Below, piece after piece: positions 40,266 through 49,236 of a stretch of 64,000 bases of DNA. The DNA comes from Thalassobaculum_A sp040219615 (lineage in GTDB: Bacteria > Pseudomonadota > Alphaproteobacteria > Thalassobaculales > Thalassobaculaceae). Numbering within the stretch: the first letter of the stretch is position 1; the number at the start of each line of letters is the position of its first letter. The notes under the pieces were generated by a model, which searched no databases, was not told the origin of the DNA, and saw only the letters and a list, made by a program, of their open reading frames with translations. Location: assembly GCF_040219615.1 (NCBI RefSeq), contig NZ_JAVJSE010000007.1, positions 1-64,000 on the forward strand. The letters are read 5' to 3'. Both the position numbers and the translations under genes were made by a program.

Positions 40266-40276
40266 CGGGCGAACGG

Positions 40277-40308
40277 CGGACCCTCGCGATCCGCGAGGCT
40301 CCGGTCCG
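40277..40308. terminator. Bidirectional hairpin between convergent VOC and RTX genes
   Basis: CGGACC (40277-40282) pairs with GGTCCG (40303-40308), enclosing CTCGC/GCGAG. It lies exactly between two convergent genes. There is no long U-run. Confidence 0.5.
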
Positions 40309-40316
40309 CGAGCGGC

Positions 40317-43300
40317 CTATCCGAAGACGAACCAGTCCGACTGCAGGTTGCTGGCGGTTACGCCGTTGAGGGTCAGCGTGTTGCCGCCGCCGAGAGCGAT
40401 CTCGACGTTGCCGCTGGCGTTGGTCGTGGCGGCCGCCTGCAGCTCGGCGAAGGTGTCGATCGACGTGCCGTTGGCGTTGGCTTCGATCTGGATCCGGTCG
40501 CCGGAGGCTCCGTCGAAGTCGGATACCGTATCCGCCCCGCCGCCGGCCTGCACGACCACCAGGTCATTGCCGTCGCCGCCGACGATCAGGTCGTTGCCCT
40601 CACCGCCGTAGATGGTGTCGTTGCCGATACCGCCGTACAGCACCTCGACCGCGTCGGCAATCAGGTGGTTGTCGATGTTCTGGCCGCCGTAGAGCACGTC
40701 GTCGCCCTGGCCGCCGTACAGCGTGTCGGACCCCAGGTTGCCGAACAGGGTGTCGTTGCCCAGGTTGCCGTACAGCACGTCCTCATGCTGGCCGCCGTAC
40801 AGCACGTCGTTGTCCTGCCCGCCGTACAGGGTATCGAGGCCCTGGTTGCCGTAGACCACGTCGGCGGCCTGATTGCCGTAGACCAGGTCCTGATCGGCGC
40901 CGCCGAAGACATTGTCCGCCTCGGTACCGCCGAAGACCATGTCGTCGCCGTCTTCGCCGTACAGGTCGTCGAGCCCGCTGCCGGATCCGATGGTGTCTGC
41001 CCCGGAGCCGCCGTACAGCGTGTCGTTGCCGACCCCGAGCGAGATGAACTGGCTCTGGTCGTCGCCGGTCACGTAGTTGTCGCCGGCGCCGCCATTCACC
41101 GTGGCGTTGCCGATGATCGAGGCGAACTCGATGTTGTCGAGCTGCAGGGTGGAGCCGCTGGGAAGCGACCGCACGTCGATGACGAACGCCTCGGACTGGC
41201 CCGACGAACCGGTGCCGGAAATGATGATCGGATCGCTCAGGACGGTCGAGGTCGTTGTCGGAACCAGGGTCCGGATGTCCAGGGTCGAGGTGGTTGCCAG
41301 CCTGGTGAGGAAGGTCTGCGCGCCGGAGACCAGGCTGGTCTGGGCCGTCGAGCCCCGCGCGATCACGGCGTTGACCAGGGAATCCGTGGCGCTCTGGCCG
41401 GATTGCGCGGTCGCCGGCCCTTCGGACGTGATGCTGACCGACACCGGCAGGGTGGCGGTGACGACATTGCTGTTGTTGCCCGAGTTCTCGACGATCGCCG
41501 CGGTGCCGGCGGTGGTGCCGGTGTTGGTGATGGTCTGCGAACTGGTGCTGGTGGATAGCGCGGGCGTGGCCGGCGTCACCACGATGGTCGAGGTGCTCCC
41601 GCTGTCGCTGCTCCCGCTGTCGCTGCTGCCGCCGCCGCCGCCACTGTTCACGACCGGCGCGACCAGGGTGATCGTCGTGTTGCCGCCGGTGAAGCTGGCG
41701 GCGAAGGTGCCGCTGGCCGCGGTCACGCCGGTGAGGGTGGTCGCGACGTTGCCGCTGATCGCGATGCTCCCGCTCGCCGCGGTGCCGTTCAGGGAGGAGA
41801 GGTCCGATCCGGTCACGACGATCGAGTCTCCGACGGCGAAATCGGAAATCGTGTCGGCGTTGAAGTTGCCCGAGGAGCTGGTGAACGTGTCGTTGCCGGC
41901 ACCGCCGACCAGCACGTCGAAACCGTCGCCGCCGTTGATGACGTCGGCCCCGTCACCACCGGAAATCGTGTCGGCGCCGCCGGCGCCGCTGAGGACGTCG
42001 TTGCCGGCACCGCCGGACAGCACATCGTCGCCGTCGCCGCCGTCGACCGTGTCGGCGCCGCCGCTGCCCTTGATCGTCTGGGCGGCGGCGCTGCCGGTGA
42101 TCACGAAGTGGTCGAGGCTGCTGTCGCCGGCGGTCAGCGTCTTCCCGGAGGCCAAGGCGGCGGTCATGGTGATGGTCTGGGCCGACGTATCGGCGGCGGT
42201 CGCGACGGTCTCGATCGCCGACAGGCCGGCGTTGGTGACCGTGCCGGTCGTGGTCAGGGTCACCGTTTCGGTGCCGGCCGCGGTGACGGTCCCGGTGAAG
42301 GCCTCGAGCTGGGCGGTCGTCATGGTGACCGAGGCGTTGCCGGCCAGCGTCAGGTTCTCGACCCCGGACACCGTGGCGCCCGAGATGTTCGTCCCGGAGG
42401 TCATCTGGATGGTGTCGGTGCCGGCCGCGCCCGACAGCGTGCCGGTATAGGTCAGGCCCTGGAAGGTGATGGTGTCGTTGCCGGTCGAGCCGGTGATGTT
42501 CTGGGCGCCGCCGGCAATGGTGCAGGCGTTGGCGACGCCGAGGACGTAGTTCTCGATCGCCGAGGCGGTCTGGAAACCGTTGGTGGCGGCGGAGAGCGTG
42601 ATGGTCTCGGTGCCGGCCCCGGTGATCGAGGAGAAGGCGTCGTGCTGCGCCTCGGTCATGGTCACCGACGCGCCGCTCGCCAGCGACAGGGTCTCGAAGC
42701 CGCTGATCGTGGCGCCGGATATGTTGGCGCCATTGCCGACCGACAGGACGTCGGTGCCGGTCCCGCCGCTCAAGGTCCCGGTCGGCGTCAGCGTGCCGAC
42801 GTTGATGGTGTCGTTGCCGGTCGATCCGGTGACGTTCTGGGCGGCGGCACCCAGGGTGAAGGTGAAGCCGGTCACGCCGAGCACATAGGTCTCGATGTCG
42901 GCGTCGCCGGTGACGTTGCCGTCGCCGTTGGCGGTGGCCAGCGTGATCTGCTCGGTGCCGGTGTTGCCGTTGATGGTCGTGAAGGCGTCGTGCTGCGCCT
43001 CGGTCATGGTGACGCTGGCGCCGGCCGCCAGGGTCACGGTCTCGAAGTTCGACAGCGTGAAGCCGGTGGTCGACAGGTCGCTGCCGGTGGCCAGCACGAT
43101 GGTGTCGGTGCCGGCGCCGCCGTCCGCGACCGACGTACTGGTGATGTGGCTGGCGTCGGCGATGGTCAGGGTTTCGTCGTTGCCGACGAAGGTCAGGCCC
43201 GGCGTGAGGTTGGTGCCGTTGGTGGTGTTGAACCCGCCGGCGTTGGAGGCGGCGGCGGTCGTGACGGCCGACGTGAACGAGATATTGTCGAGGCCGACCC

Positions 43301-44222
43301 GCCAGTTCGTCGCCCCTGCGTAGGATACCGTGAAGGAGGTGATCCCATTCCAGTCGGTGGGGGTGAGGGTGGCGACCGAGCCGGCGAGCGTGCCGTCGTT
43401 GTCGGCGAGCGTGACCGCGGTCCCGGTGTTCGGGGTGAAGACGTAGTTGCTGCCGGTGGTCAGATTGGTGAACTCGGCGATCTGGATCTGGGTGACGTTG
43501 ACCGCGGTGCCGAATGTCAGCGTGTAGCTGACCGTCTGGCTGTTCACCCCCGGATCGAGGAAGCCGGAACTGACGCCGGCCATCGGCGTCGAGTCGCTCT
43601 TCGTGACGTCGATCGTCACGCCGGATTCGTTCGAGGTCAGGGTGCTGACGGTGTTGATCGTGGTGACGATGCCGAACGTCGCCTTCAGCAGCGTCGACGG
43701 ATAGGCGGCCCGTGCCGCCGGGTCGAAGGCGAAGGCGCCGCGCGCCGGGATGTCCCAGCCGCCGCCGAGCCGCTGCGCGCCGACCGGATGCGCGGATGCC
43801 GCGACCGGCCGGTCGAGCAGGGCCGCCAGGGCGCCGACGAAGGCCGCTCCCTGGCGTCCCTGCGCGACCGAGCAGCCGTACAGCACGACCTCGGAATCGG
43901 CGGACAGCGCGTCGCGGATCGCCGCGGTCAGCGCCGGTCGCGCCGCCAGCGCGGCGGCGTCGATCCGCTGTCCGGACAGTGACAGCTCGCCGGGCGCGCC
44001 GTGCGACAGGATGTGCAGGGCCGAGACGTCGCGGCGCCCCGCCATGTGCAGGGCGATCGCCGCGATCGGGTCGCCATGTTCGGGCAGCCGGACCGCCTCG
44101 AAGCCGGGATGCAGCCCGTCCAGCAGGACTGATGCGCTGTCTACGTTCGGATCGACGAACAGGATCTTCCGCGCGTGATCCGCGGCGAAGAACATCTGCT
44201 CATCCCGGCTTGCGTTCGACAT
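40317..44222 (-). CDS. Giant DUF4347/RTX secreted protein (1301 aa)
   Basis: It begins at 44222 with GAGAGGAA upstream; a frame to 44357 is not used. Residues about 17-180 form a DUF4347 domain (RKILFVDPNVDSASVLLDG, LHILSHGAPGEL, VLYGCSVAQG), the type that opens many large secreted adhesins. About 190-740 are Ser/Thr/Gly-rich bead-like repeats, with SVTMTEAQHDAF occurring at least three times. Two blocks of GGxGxDxLxG calcium repeats follow (about 740-805 and 1070-1215). The end (YGGEGNDLIVGG, SDFDGASGDRIQIE, SDWFVFG) is a type I secretion signal. It has no N-terminal signal peptide. It should be exported by a TolC-dependent ABC system encoded elsewhere and fold on calcium outside the cell. 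Confidence 0.85.
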   Translation of the reverse strand: MSNASRDEQMFFAADHARKILFVDPNVDSASVLLDGLHPGFEAVRLPEHGDPIAAIALHMAGRRDVSALHILSHGAPGELSLSGQRIDAAALAARPALTAAIRDALSADSEVVLYGCSVAQGRQGAAFVGALAALLDRPVAASAHPVGAQRLGGGWDIPARGAFAFDPAARAAYPSTLLKATFGIVTTINTVSTLTSNESGVTIDVTKSDSTPMAGVSSGFLDPGVNSQTVSYTLTFGTAVNVTQIQIAEFTNLTTGSNYVFTPNTGTAVTLADNDGTLAGSVATLTPTDWNGITSFTVSYAGATNWRVGLDNISFTSAVTTAAASNAGGFNTTNGTNLTPGLTFVGNDETLTIADASHITSTSVADGGAGTDTIVLATGSDLSTTGFTLSNFETVTLAAGASVTMTEAQHDAFTTINGNTGTEQITLATANGDGNVTGDADIETYVLGVTGFTFTLGAAAQNVTGSTGNDTINVGTLTPTGTLSGGTGTDVLSVGNGANISGATISGFETLSLASGASVTMTEAQHDAFSSITGAGTETITLSAATNGFQTASAIENYVLGVANACTIAGGAQNITGSTGNDTITFQGLTYTGTLSGAAGTDTIQMTSGTNISGATVSGVENLTLAGNASVTMTTAQLEAFTGTVTAAGTETVTLTTTGTVTNAGLSAIETVATAADTSAQTITMTAALASGKTLTAGDSSLDHFVITGSAAAQTIKGSGGADTVDGGDGDDVLSGGAGNDVLSGAGGADTISGGDGADVINGGDGFDVLVGGAGNDTFTSSSGNFNADTISDFAVGDSIVVTGSDLSSLNGTAASGSIAISGNVATTLTGVTAASGTFAASFTGGNTTITLVAPVVNSGGGGGSSDSGSSDSGSTSTIVVTPATPALSTSTSSQTITNTGTTAGTAAIVENSGNNSNVVTATLPVSVSITSEGPATAQSGQSATDSLVNAVIARGSTAQTSLVSGAQTFLTRLATTSTLDIRTLVPTTTSTVLSDPIIISGTGSSGQSEAFVIDVRSLPSGSTLQLDNIEFASIIGNATVNGGAGDNYVTGDDQSQFISLGVGNDTLYGGSGADTIGSGSGLDDLYGEDGDDMVFGGTEADNVFGGADQDLVYGNQAADVVYGNQGLDTLYGGQDNDVLYGGQHEDVLYGNLGNDTLFGNLGSDTLYGGQGDDVLYGGQNIDNHLIADAVEVLYGGIGNDTIYGGEGNDLIVGGDGNDLVVVQAGGGADTVSDFDGASGDRIQIEANANGTSIDTFAELQAAATTNASGNVEIALGGGNTLTLNGVTASNLQSDWFVFG

Positions 44223-44663
44223 GACACTTCCTCTCAGCGGGCCGGGCGAGAGTCCCGGTGCACCGCGCTTGGCCACAGCGTTCGACCGCTTGCGGGCGTT
44301 CCTGCACGGGCTCCGCGACTGCGGAAACCCGGACCGGAGCGTCCGGCAACGAATCAACCCGCCAGGGGGTCTTCACGAAAATACCGATAAAATGTTTAGC
44401 AATCCTTAAAGGCGCGCCCGATCGCTTGTGGGTTCGCCCATCGCTATGGATTCTTCGAGCAGCTCAAACTTTACGGTTGTGGTCTTAAGATCCGGTAAAC
44501 GACAGAGGCCGGGCGTTCTCGGCCGACAAGCGGTCGCATTCTCCTTCAAGCACTTTTTTTCCTAAAATACCAATTGAATTATACGAAAACGGAATGGATC
44601 AAAGCTGCGGGGCAACGCGCCGATCGTGGTTGACCCCTTGCATCCGGCATCCGAGCATCGCGC
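44223..44663. other. Divergent promoter region of the RTX and TPR genes
   Basis: The right half (about 44380-44600) is distinctly AT-rich against its surroundings, with runs such as CACTTTTTTTTCC (44549) and AAATACCAATTGAATTATAC (44567). The left half is G+C-rich. It must serve the leftward RTX gene and the rightward TPR-glycosyltransferase gene. No inverted repeat or gene of note was found. AT-rich divergent promoters of adhesins are often bound by nucleoid proteins; that is inference here. Confidence 0.5.
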
Positions 44664-46760
44664 ATGAGCCAGGAATCGATACGTCTGCTGGAAGAGGGAA
44701 GGCGCCGGCAAAGCGCCGGCTTCCGGGCCCATGCGGCCCGACTGTACCGGCGGGTGCCGCCCGGCGACCCCTGTTATGCCGAGGCGCTCAATCTGCTCGG
44801 AATGGTGCGCTTCGAAGAGGGCCGCATGGCCGAGGCGGCGGACCTCATCGCGCGTGCCGTGCGGACAGGTCCGCACAATGCGGCGGCATGGAGCAACTAC
44901 GGCACGGTCGCGCGGCACCTGCGGCGGTCGAACCTCGCCGCCGCCGGTTTCCGCCGGGCGATGCTTCTGGCGCCGGAACGCGCCGACTGTGCCGTGGCTC
45001 TCGCCCGCATGACCGCCGGCTCGGCTCGAACAGCGCTGCTGCGGCGCAGCCTGGCGTTGTCGCCGCTCGACGCGGCCGCCAATCTCGAAGCCGGCAACGA
45101 CCTGGTGGAGAGGGGCGACAGATACGCCGCCGGGCTGCGGTTCCGGCGGTTGCTCGTGGCCAGCCCCGCGGCCTCCACCGCGCTGTTCAATCTGGGCAAC
45201 GCGCTCCGCGATCTGAAATGGCCCGACGGTGCCGAGCGGCTGTACCGCCGCACGCTCTGCGTCCTGCCGGGCAGCGGCAATGTCCTCAACAACCTGGGGC
45301 TGCTGGCCTTCAACCGGGCCGACTGGACGGGCGCGGAGGAGCGGTTCGCCGCCGCCAGCCGCGGCGACCCGAGGCTCGTGGCTGCCCGGACGAACCGCGC
45401 CCGGGCGCTGCTGAAGCTCAGGCGGGAGGCGGACGCGATCCGGGCCTACAAGCGCGGGCTGCTGATGGAGCCGGTCGACCAAGCCGGGTACTGCGAACTT
45501 GCCGGCCTGCTCGAGGACGGACGGTGGGCGCGGCGCGCGATGGTGCTGGATCCGGCCTCGCCCCGGCCCTACAACCGGCTGGCGATCCTGGCGACCAAGG
45601 ACCCCGAGCGGGCCCGCGTCCTGACCTGGCTCCGCCGCAGCGCGACGCTCAAGCCCGACGACCCGGACGCCTGGTACAACATCGGCATCGAACACGGCCG
45701 GGTCGGCGATTCGCACAAGGCGGCGATCTATGGCGGCTATGCCACGCGCGTGAACGACCGCCACGGGCTGGCGCGCCTCAACACGGCATTCGCGCTGCTG
45801 GCGATGGAACGGTTCCAGGAGGGGTGGCAGGAGCATACCCGCCGCCTGGAAACACCGGAGAACGCGTCGATCCGCCGGTTCTTCGCGATTCCCGAGTGGA
45901 CGGACGAGGACCTCGCCGGGCGCCACCTGCTGCTGTGGGGCGAGCAGGGCATCGGCGACGAGGTCCAGTTCCTCACGCTCGTCCCCTATCTGCGCCGGCT
46001 GGGCGTCAGGCTGACGATCCTCACCGAGGAGCGGCTGCGCCCGGTGGTGCGGCGCAGTTTCCCGGATGTCGCCTTGCCCGACGTCTCGCTGCCCGCCGGC
46101 GAGCCGGAGGATCACCACGGCGCCGACCTGCATCTGGCCCTCGGCGACCTGCCGCACCGCCTGAACCTGTTCTGCGGCGGCGAGGCCCGCCCGGAACCCT
46201 GGATCGTGCCGGATGCCGGACGGGCCGCCGGTCTGCGCGCCGAGCTCCAGGCCCGGCATCCCGGAAAGCGGCTGGTCGGGATCACCTGGCGGTCGATGTC
46301 GGCGAAGACCGGCGGGCGCCGGACGATCCGGCCGGCCCTGTGGCGCCAGCTCGCGTCGGTGCCGGGAATTGCCCTGGTGTCGCTGCAGTACGGGGCGACG
46401 GCGGAAGACCTCTCCGCGTTCGAGACCGAGGCCGGCCTCGCCGTCGACAACCGCCACGGGATCGAGCCGCTGGTCGATCTCGACGGCCTGGCGGCCCTGG
46501 TCTCGGCGATGGACCTGGTGGTCTGTCCGGCCAACAACACCGTGCATTTCGCCGGCGCGCTGGCGAGACCCTGCTGGACCTTGCTGCCGACCAGGCCCGA
46601 CTGGCGCTGGGGCCATACCCGGACCGCCTCGCTCTGGTACCCGGGGACGGCGATCTATCGCCAGGACGATGACGACGACTGGGAACCGGTCATGACGCGG
46701 GTCGCCCAGGATCTGCGGGTCTGGGCGGAACAGCCCCAGGCGGCCGACTCCGGCCGGTAG
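44664..46760 (+). CDS. TPR-domain glycosyltransferase (698 aa)
   Basis: About 1-390 are tetratricopeptide repeats (AEALNLLGMVRFEEGRMAEAADLIARAV, NVLNNLGLLAFNRADWTGAEERF, in parts). Residues about 420-680 resemble a GT-B/heptosyltransferase-like (GT9) domain: WGEQGIGDEVQFLTLVPYLRRLG, then VGITWRSMS, VSLQYG and DLDGLAALVSAMDLVVCPANNTVHFAGAL, WYPGTAIYRQ. This architecture occurs in TPR glycosyltransferases that modify secreted adhesins or flagellins. It lies divergently from the 1301-residue RTX protein; glycosylation of that protein is a natural hypothesis. There is no signal peptide, so it acts in the cytosol. It has its own strong upstream AT-rich region. Confidence 0.8.
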   Translation: MSQESIRLLEEGRRRQSAGFRAHAARLYRRVPPGDPCYAEALNLLGMVRFEEGRMAEAADLIARAVRTGPHNAAAWSNYGTVARHLRRSNLAAAGFRRAMLLAPERADCAVALARMTAGSARTALLRRSLALSPLDAAANLEAGNDLVERGDRYAAGLRFRRLLVASPAASTALFNLGNALRDLKWPDGAERLYRRTLCVLPGSGNVLNNLGLLAFNRADWTGAEERFAAASRGDPRLVAARTNRARALLKLRREADAIRAYKRGLLMEPVDQAGYCELAGLLEDGRWARRAMVLDPASPRPYNRLAILATKDPERARVLTWLRRSATLKPDDPDAWYNIGIEHGRVGDSHKAAIYGGYATRVNDRHGLARLNTAFALLAMERFQEGWQEHTRRLETPENASIRRFFAIPEWTDEDLAGRHLLLWGEQGIGDEVQFLTLVPYLRRLGVRLTILTEERLRPVVRRSFPDVALPDVSLPAGEPEDHHGADLHLALGDLPHRLNLFCGGEARPEPWIVPDAGRAAGLRAELQARHPGKRLVGITWRSMSAKTGGRRTIRPALWRQLASVPGIALVSLQYGATAEDLSAFETEAGLAVDNRHGIEPLVDLDGLAALVSAMDLVVCPANNTVHFAGALARPCWTLLPTRPDWRWGHTRTASLWYPGTAIYRQDDDDDWEPVMTRVAQDLRVWAEQPQAADSGR

Positions 46761-46821
46761 GTGGCCGCCGCCGGCCCGGCCGGTCCGTCGCGCATCCGCA
46801 CCCGGGTCCGGTCTCGCCGCG

Positions 46822-47007
46822 TCAGGGGTTCCACCCCCGGTCGCGCAGCATCAGGCGGGTCTCCAGGTCGGCGGCCGGGCGGAGCGACGGGGCGGACCGC
46901 GTCGGGGTCGCCGGCGGTTCGCGGTCGGGCATCGCCGGGATCGCGTCGAGCCGCGCCGGGCGGCCGAGCCAGAACGCCAGGCGGAAAGGAAGGGTGTCGA
47001 CCAGCAT
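46822..47007 (-). CDS. Small protein divergent from the LysR gene (61 aa)
   Basis: The ATG at 47007 has GGAGG five bases upstream and is preferred over 47019. Sequence: MLVDTLPFRLAFWLGRPARLD at the start, a Pro-rich middle and an end DLETRLMLRDRGWNP. The end resembles DUF1127-like small proteins (which close with L-R-D-I-G-L), but the resemblance is faint. It lies 163 bases from the LysR gene start, back to back, so the LysR protein may control it. Confidence 0.5.
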   Translation of the reverse strand: MLVDTLPFRLAFWLGRPARLDAIPAMPDREPPATPTRSAPSLRPAADLETRLMLRDRGWNP

Positions 47008-47170
47008 GTCGGCCTCCATTGAGGAAATCTCAAACCAGAGATGAAGGAAACGCCGCACAAGGCGGCCATCCGTGCCTCTGATCTTCTCCCTATTTCGTGC
47101 TATTCGAGGGGGTGCGCCATCGAGTTCTTTTGCGCATCGGATTGAGGTTTCCTTCGCAGGGAGATGGGCC

Positions 47171-48088
47171 ATGCGGCTGCCGTCGCTGAACGCGCTCCGG
47201 GCCTTCGAGGCGGCCGCCCGCCTCGGCAGCCTGACCCGGGCCGCCGGGGAGCTGCACGTGACGCCGAGCGCGGTGCGTCACCAGATCAAGGCCCTGGAGG
47301 ACGAGCTCGGCCGGCCGCTGCTGCGCCGCCACGGCAGCGGGGTGGCGGCGACCGAGACGGCGACCGGCGCGCTCGGCCATCTGCGCCGGGCGTTCGACGC
47401 GCTGGCCGACGCCAACCGCAGCCTGCGCTCGCCCGACCGGCGGCCGATCCTGCGGGTCTCGGCGGTGCCCAGTTTCATCTCGGCCTGGCTGATCCCGCGG
47501 CTCGACGCCTTCCATGCCGGGAATCCGGAGGTGACGGTGCAGATCGACACCAACCCGCAGCAGACCGACTTCGCCCGCGAGGGCGTCGACCTGGCGGTGC
47601 GCTACGGCACCGGCGGCTATCCCGGGATGTTCGAGTGCCGGCTGTTCAGCGAGTGCTACTTCCCGGTCTGCGCGCCGCACCTGCTCGACGGCGCCGAGCC
47701 GCTGGTCGAGCCGTCCGACCTGGCGCACCACACCCTGCTGCACGACGCGGTCCGGCCCCGGGTCGGCTGGCCGGTCTGGCGCGACTGGCTGGAGGCGGCC
47801 GGCGCGCTGGACCGGGTCGACCCGGAGTCCGGCACCCACTACACCATGAGCATGTTCGCCTACCAGGCGGCGGTGGCCGGCCAGGGCGTCGCGCTCGGCA
47901 CCACCGTGCTGTCGATGGACATGCTGGGGGCCGGCTACCTGGCCAAGCCGTTCGCGCTCGAACTGCCGACCGCCTACGGCTACCACATCGTCTGCCCGCC
48001 CGAGCGCCGCCAGCGCCCGCATGTCGCCGCCTTCATCGACTGGCTGCTGGAGACCGCGGGGCAAGGCGGGGTCGGAGCCGAAGCCTGA
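47171..48088 (+). CDS. LysR-family regulator, GcvA-like (305 aa)
   Basis: The ATG at 47171 is the family start (MRLPSLNALRAFEAAARLGSLTRAAGELHVTPSAVRHQIKALEDELG, in parts), giving a complete winged HTH at about 1-60. The effector domain starts near 90 with RPILRVSAVPSFISAWLIPRL, and the acidic, aromatic later part (YFPVCAPHLL, DWLEAAGA) fits the GcvA group. GcvA-type regulators respond to glycine or small acids and control divergent genes. The small gene at 46822 is divergent, and the polyprenyl-synthase gene converges on it 35 bases beyond. Confidence 0.9.
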   Translation: MRLPSLNALRAFEAAARLGSLTRAAGELHVTPSAVRHQIKALEDELGRPLLRRHGSGVAATETATGALGHLRRAFDALADANRSLRSPDRRPILRVSAVPSFISAWLIPRLDAFHAGNPEVTVQIDTNPQQTDFAREGVDLAVRYGTGGYPGMFECRLFSECYFPVCAPHLLDGAEPLVEPSDLAHHTLLHDAVRPRVGWPVWRDWLEAAGALDRVDPESGTHYTMSMFAYQAAVAGQGVALGTTVLSMDMLGAGYLAKPFALELPTAYGYHIVCPPERRQRPHVAAFIDWLLETAGQGGVGAEA

Positions 48089-48122
48089 CGCGGGGTTGAC
48101 CCGACCCGGCCGTCCCCTGGGT

Positions 48123-49145
48123 TCAGCCGACAGCGGCGACAGCCTCGATGAAGCCGGAGAGGCGTTCCGGATCCGATGGGCCGGCGCGCTCCAAGGCGGC
48201 CCGTGCCATCGCCAGGTCGACGCTCCGGTATGCCATTGCCGCGGCCACCGCATGGCTGGCGCGGAGCTCCCGGCGAAGTGCCTCGCGCTCGGCCTCCGAT
48301 GTCCGTGCTGCCGCCAGGCGGACGAGAAACGCCGACCGCTCCGGGGCTGCCAGGGCACTGACGTGCGCGGCCAGCGGCACCGTGCGCTTGCCCTGCTTCA
48401 GGTCGCGGCCTTCGGGGCCGAGCAGCTCGGCGAGATCGCTCCACAGGCTGGCGGCTGCGGTGAGGTGGTGGGCGTAGCCGGCGAGGTGCTGGGCGGCTTC
48501 CGGGGAGGCGCCGGCCAGCATGGCCGCCATCGCGGCATACCCCCACGCCTGGTCAGGGCCGCGAGCGGTCAGCACCCGGCGGGCGGTGGCCATGTCCCAG
48601 GAGGCGTCCCAGTCGGCGGGGTCGGCGGCCGCCAGGTCCTCCCGCTGGCCGTCGGCCATGCGCAGCAGCGACTGCCGGTGGACGAAGCCGAGCGCGGCCA
48701 GGAGCGCCGGATCGTCGGTCGTCCGCGCCAGCGCCTCGGGGACCAGCACCGACAGGATAAGCACCCCGGTCAGTTCCATCTCCGCCGGACGGCGGTTGCC
48801 CCAGTGCGCCGGCCAGTCGCCGTCGGCCAGGTCGTCGAGGATGTCGAGCGCCAGGAAGCAGAGCGACGAGGCGGCCGGCAGGGCGATCGGCACCGGCCGG
48901 CCCGGCGCCACCGCCTCGAAGATCGCAGCCGGCAGGGTGCCGAACAGGGAGCATCCGAAGACCTCGCGGTTGCTGCGCTCCTTGGCCGCCAGCTCGGCCC
49001 GGGCGAGGCGCAGCAGGTCGCGCTGACCCTCGCTGCGGGCGAGGCCGTCGGCGAACTCGCCGATCCACGCCATCAGCGCTTCGGCGAAGCCCGGGTCGTC
49101 GAGGCGCGCCGTCGCCGGGGCCGGGCCGGACGGGGCCGCCGTCAT
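48123..49145 (-). CDS. Polyprenyl-synthase-family protein, ComQ-like (340 aa)
   Basis: This is an all-helical isoprenoid-synthase-fold protein. The first aspartate-rich motif is D-I-L-DDLAD (101-108), placed after SSLCFLAL as usual. The second region, ASLWSDLAELLGPEGRDLKQGKRTVPL (in parts, about 232-258), keeps the D-L-x-x-G-K-x-T-x-P turn but has only one Asp where chain-elongating synthases have two or more. That reduced second motif is what ComQ-type peptide prenyltransferases show. The gene lies 91 bases downstream of the 76-aa peptide gene on the same strand, so the pair looks like a ComX/ComQ unit. A terpene-precursor synthase for another pathway remains possible. Confidence 0.65.
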   Translation of the reverse strand: MTAAPSGPAPATARLDDPGFAEALMAWIGEFADGLARSEGQRDLLRLARAELAAKERSNREVFGCSLFGTLPAAIFEAVAPGRPVPIALPAASSLCFLALDILDDLADGDWPAHWGNRRPAEMELTGVLILSVLVPEALARTTDDPALLAALGFVHRQSLLRMADGQREDLAAADPADWDASWDMATARRVLTARGPDQAWGYAAMAAMLAGASPEAAQHLAGYAHHLTAAASLWSDLAELLGPEGRDLKQGKRTVPLAAHVSALAAPERSAFLVRLAAARTSEAEREALRRELRASHAVAAAMAYRSVDLAMARAALERAGPSDPERLSGFIEAVAAVG

Positions 49146-49236
49146 ATCCCGGTCGCTGTCATGGTTCGGGCGAAGCGTGTTCAGGCTGGCCCTCGCGGAG
49201 ATCCGTTCCGAAACCAGCCCGTTCGCTTGCGAGAGG

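Noticed and set aside
40590..41010. Regularly spaced DNA repeats that could suggest a CRISPR array
   Set aside because: They are codons of RTX nonapeptides; there are no unrelated spacers and the frame is open.
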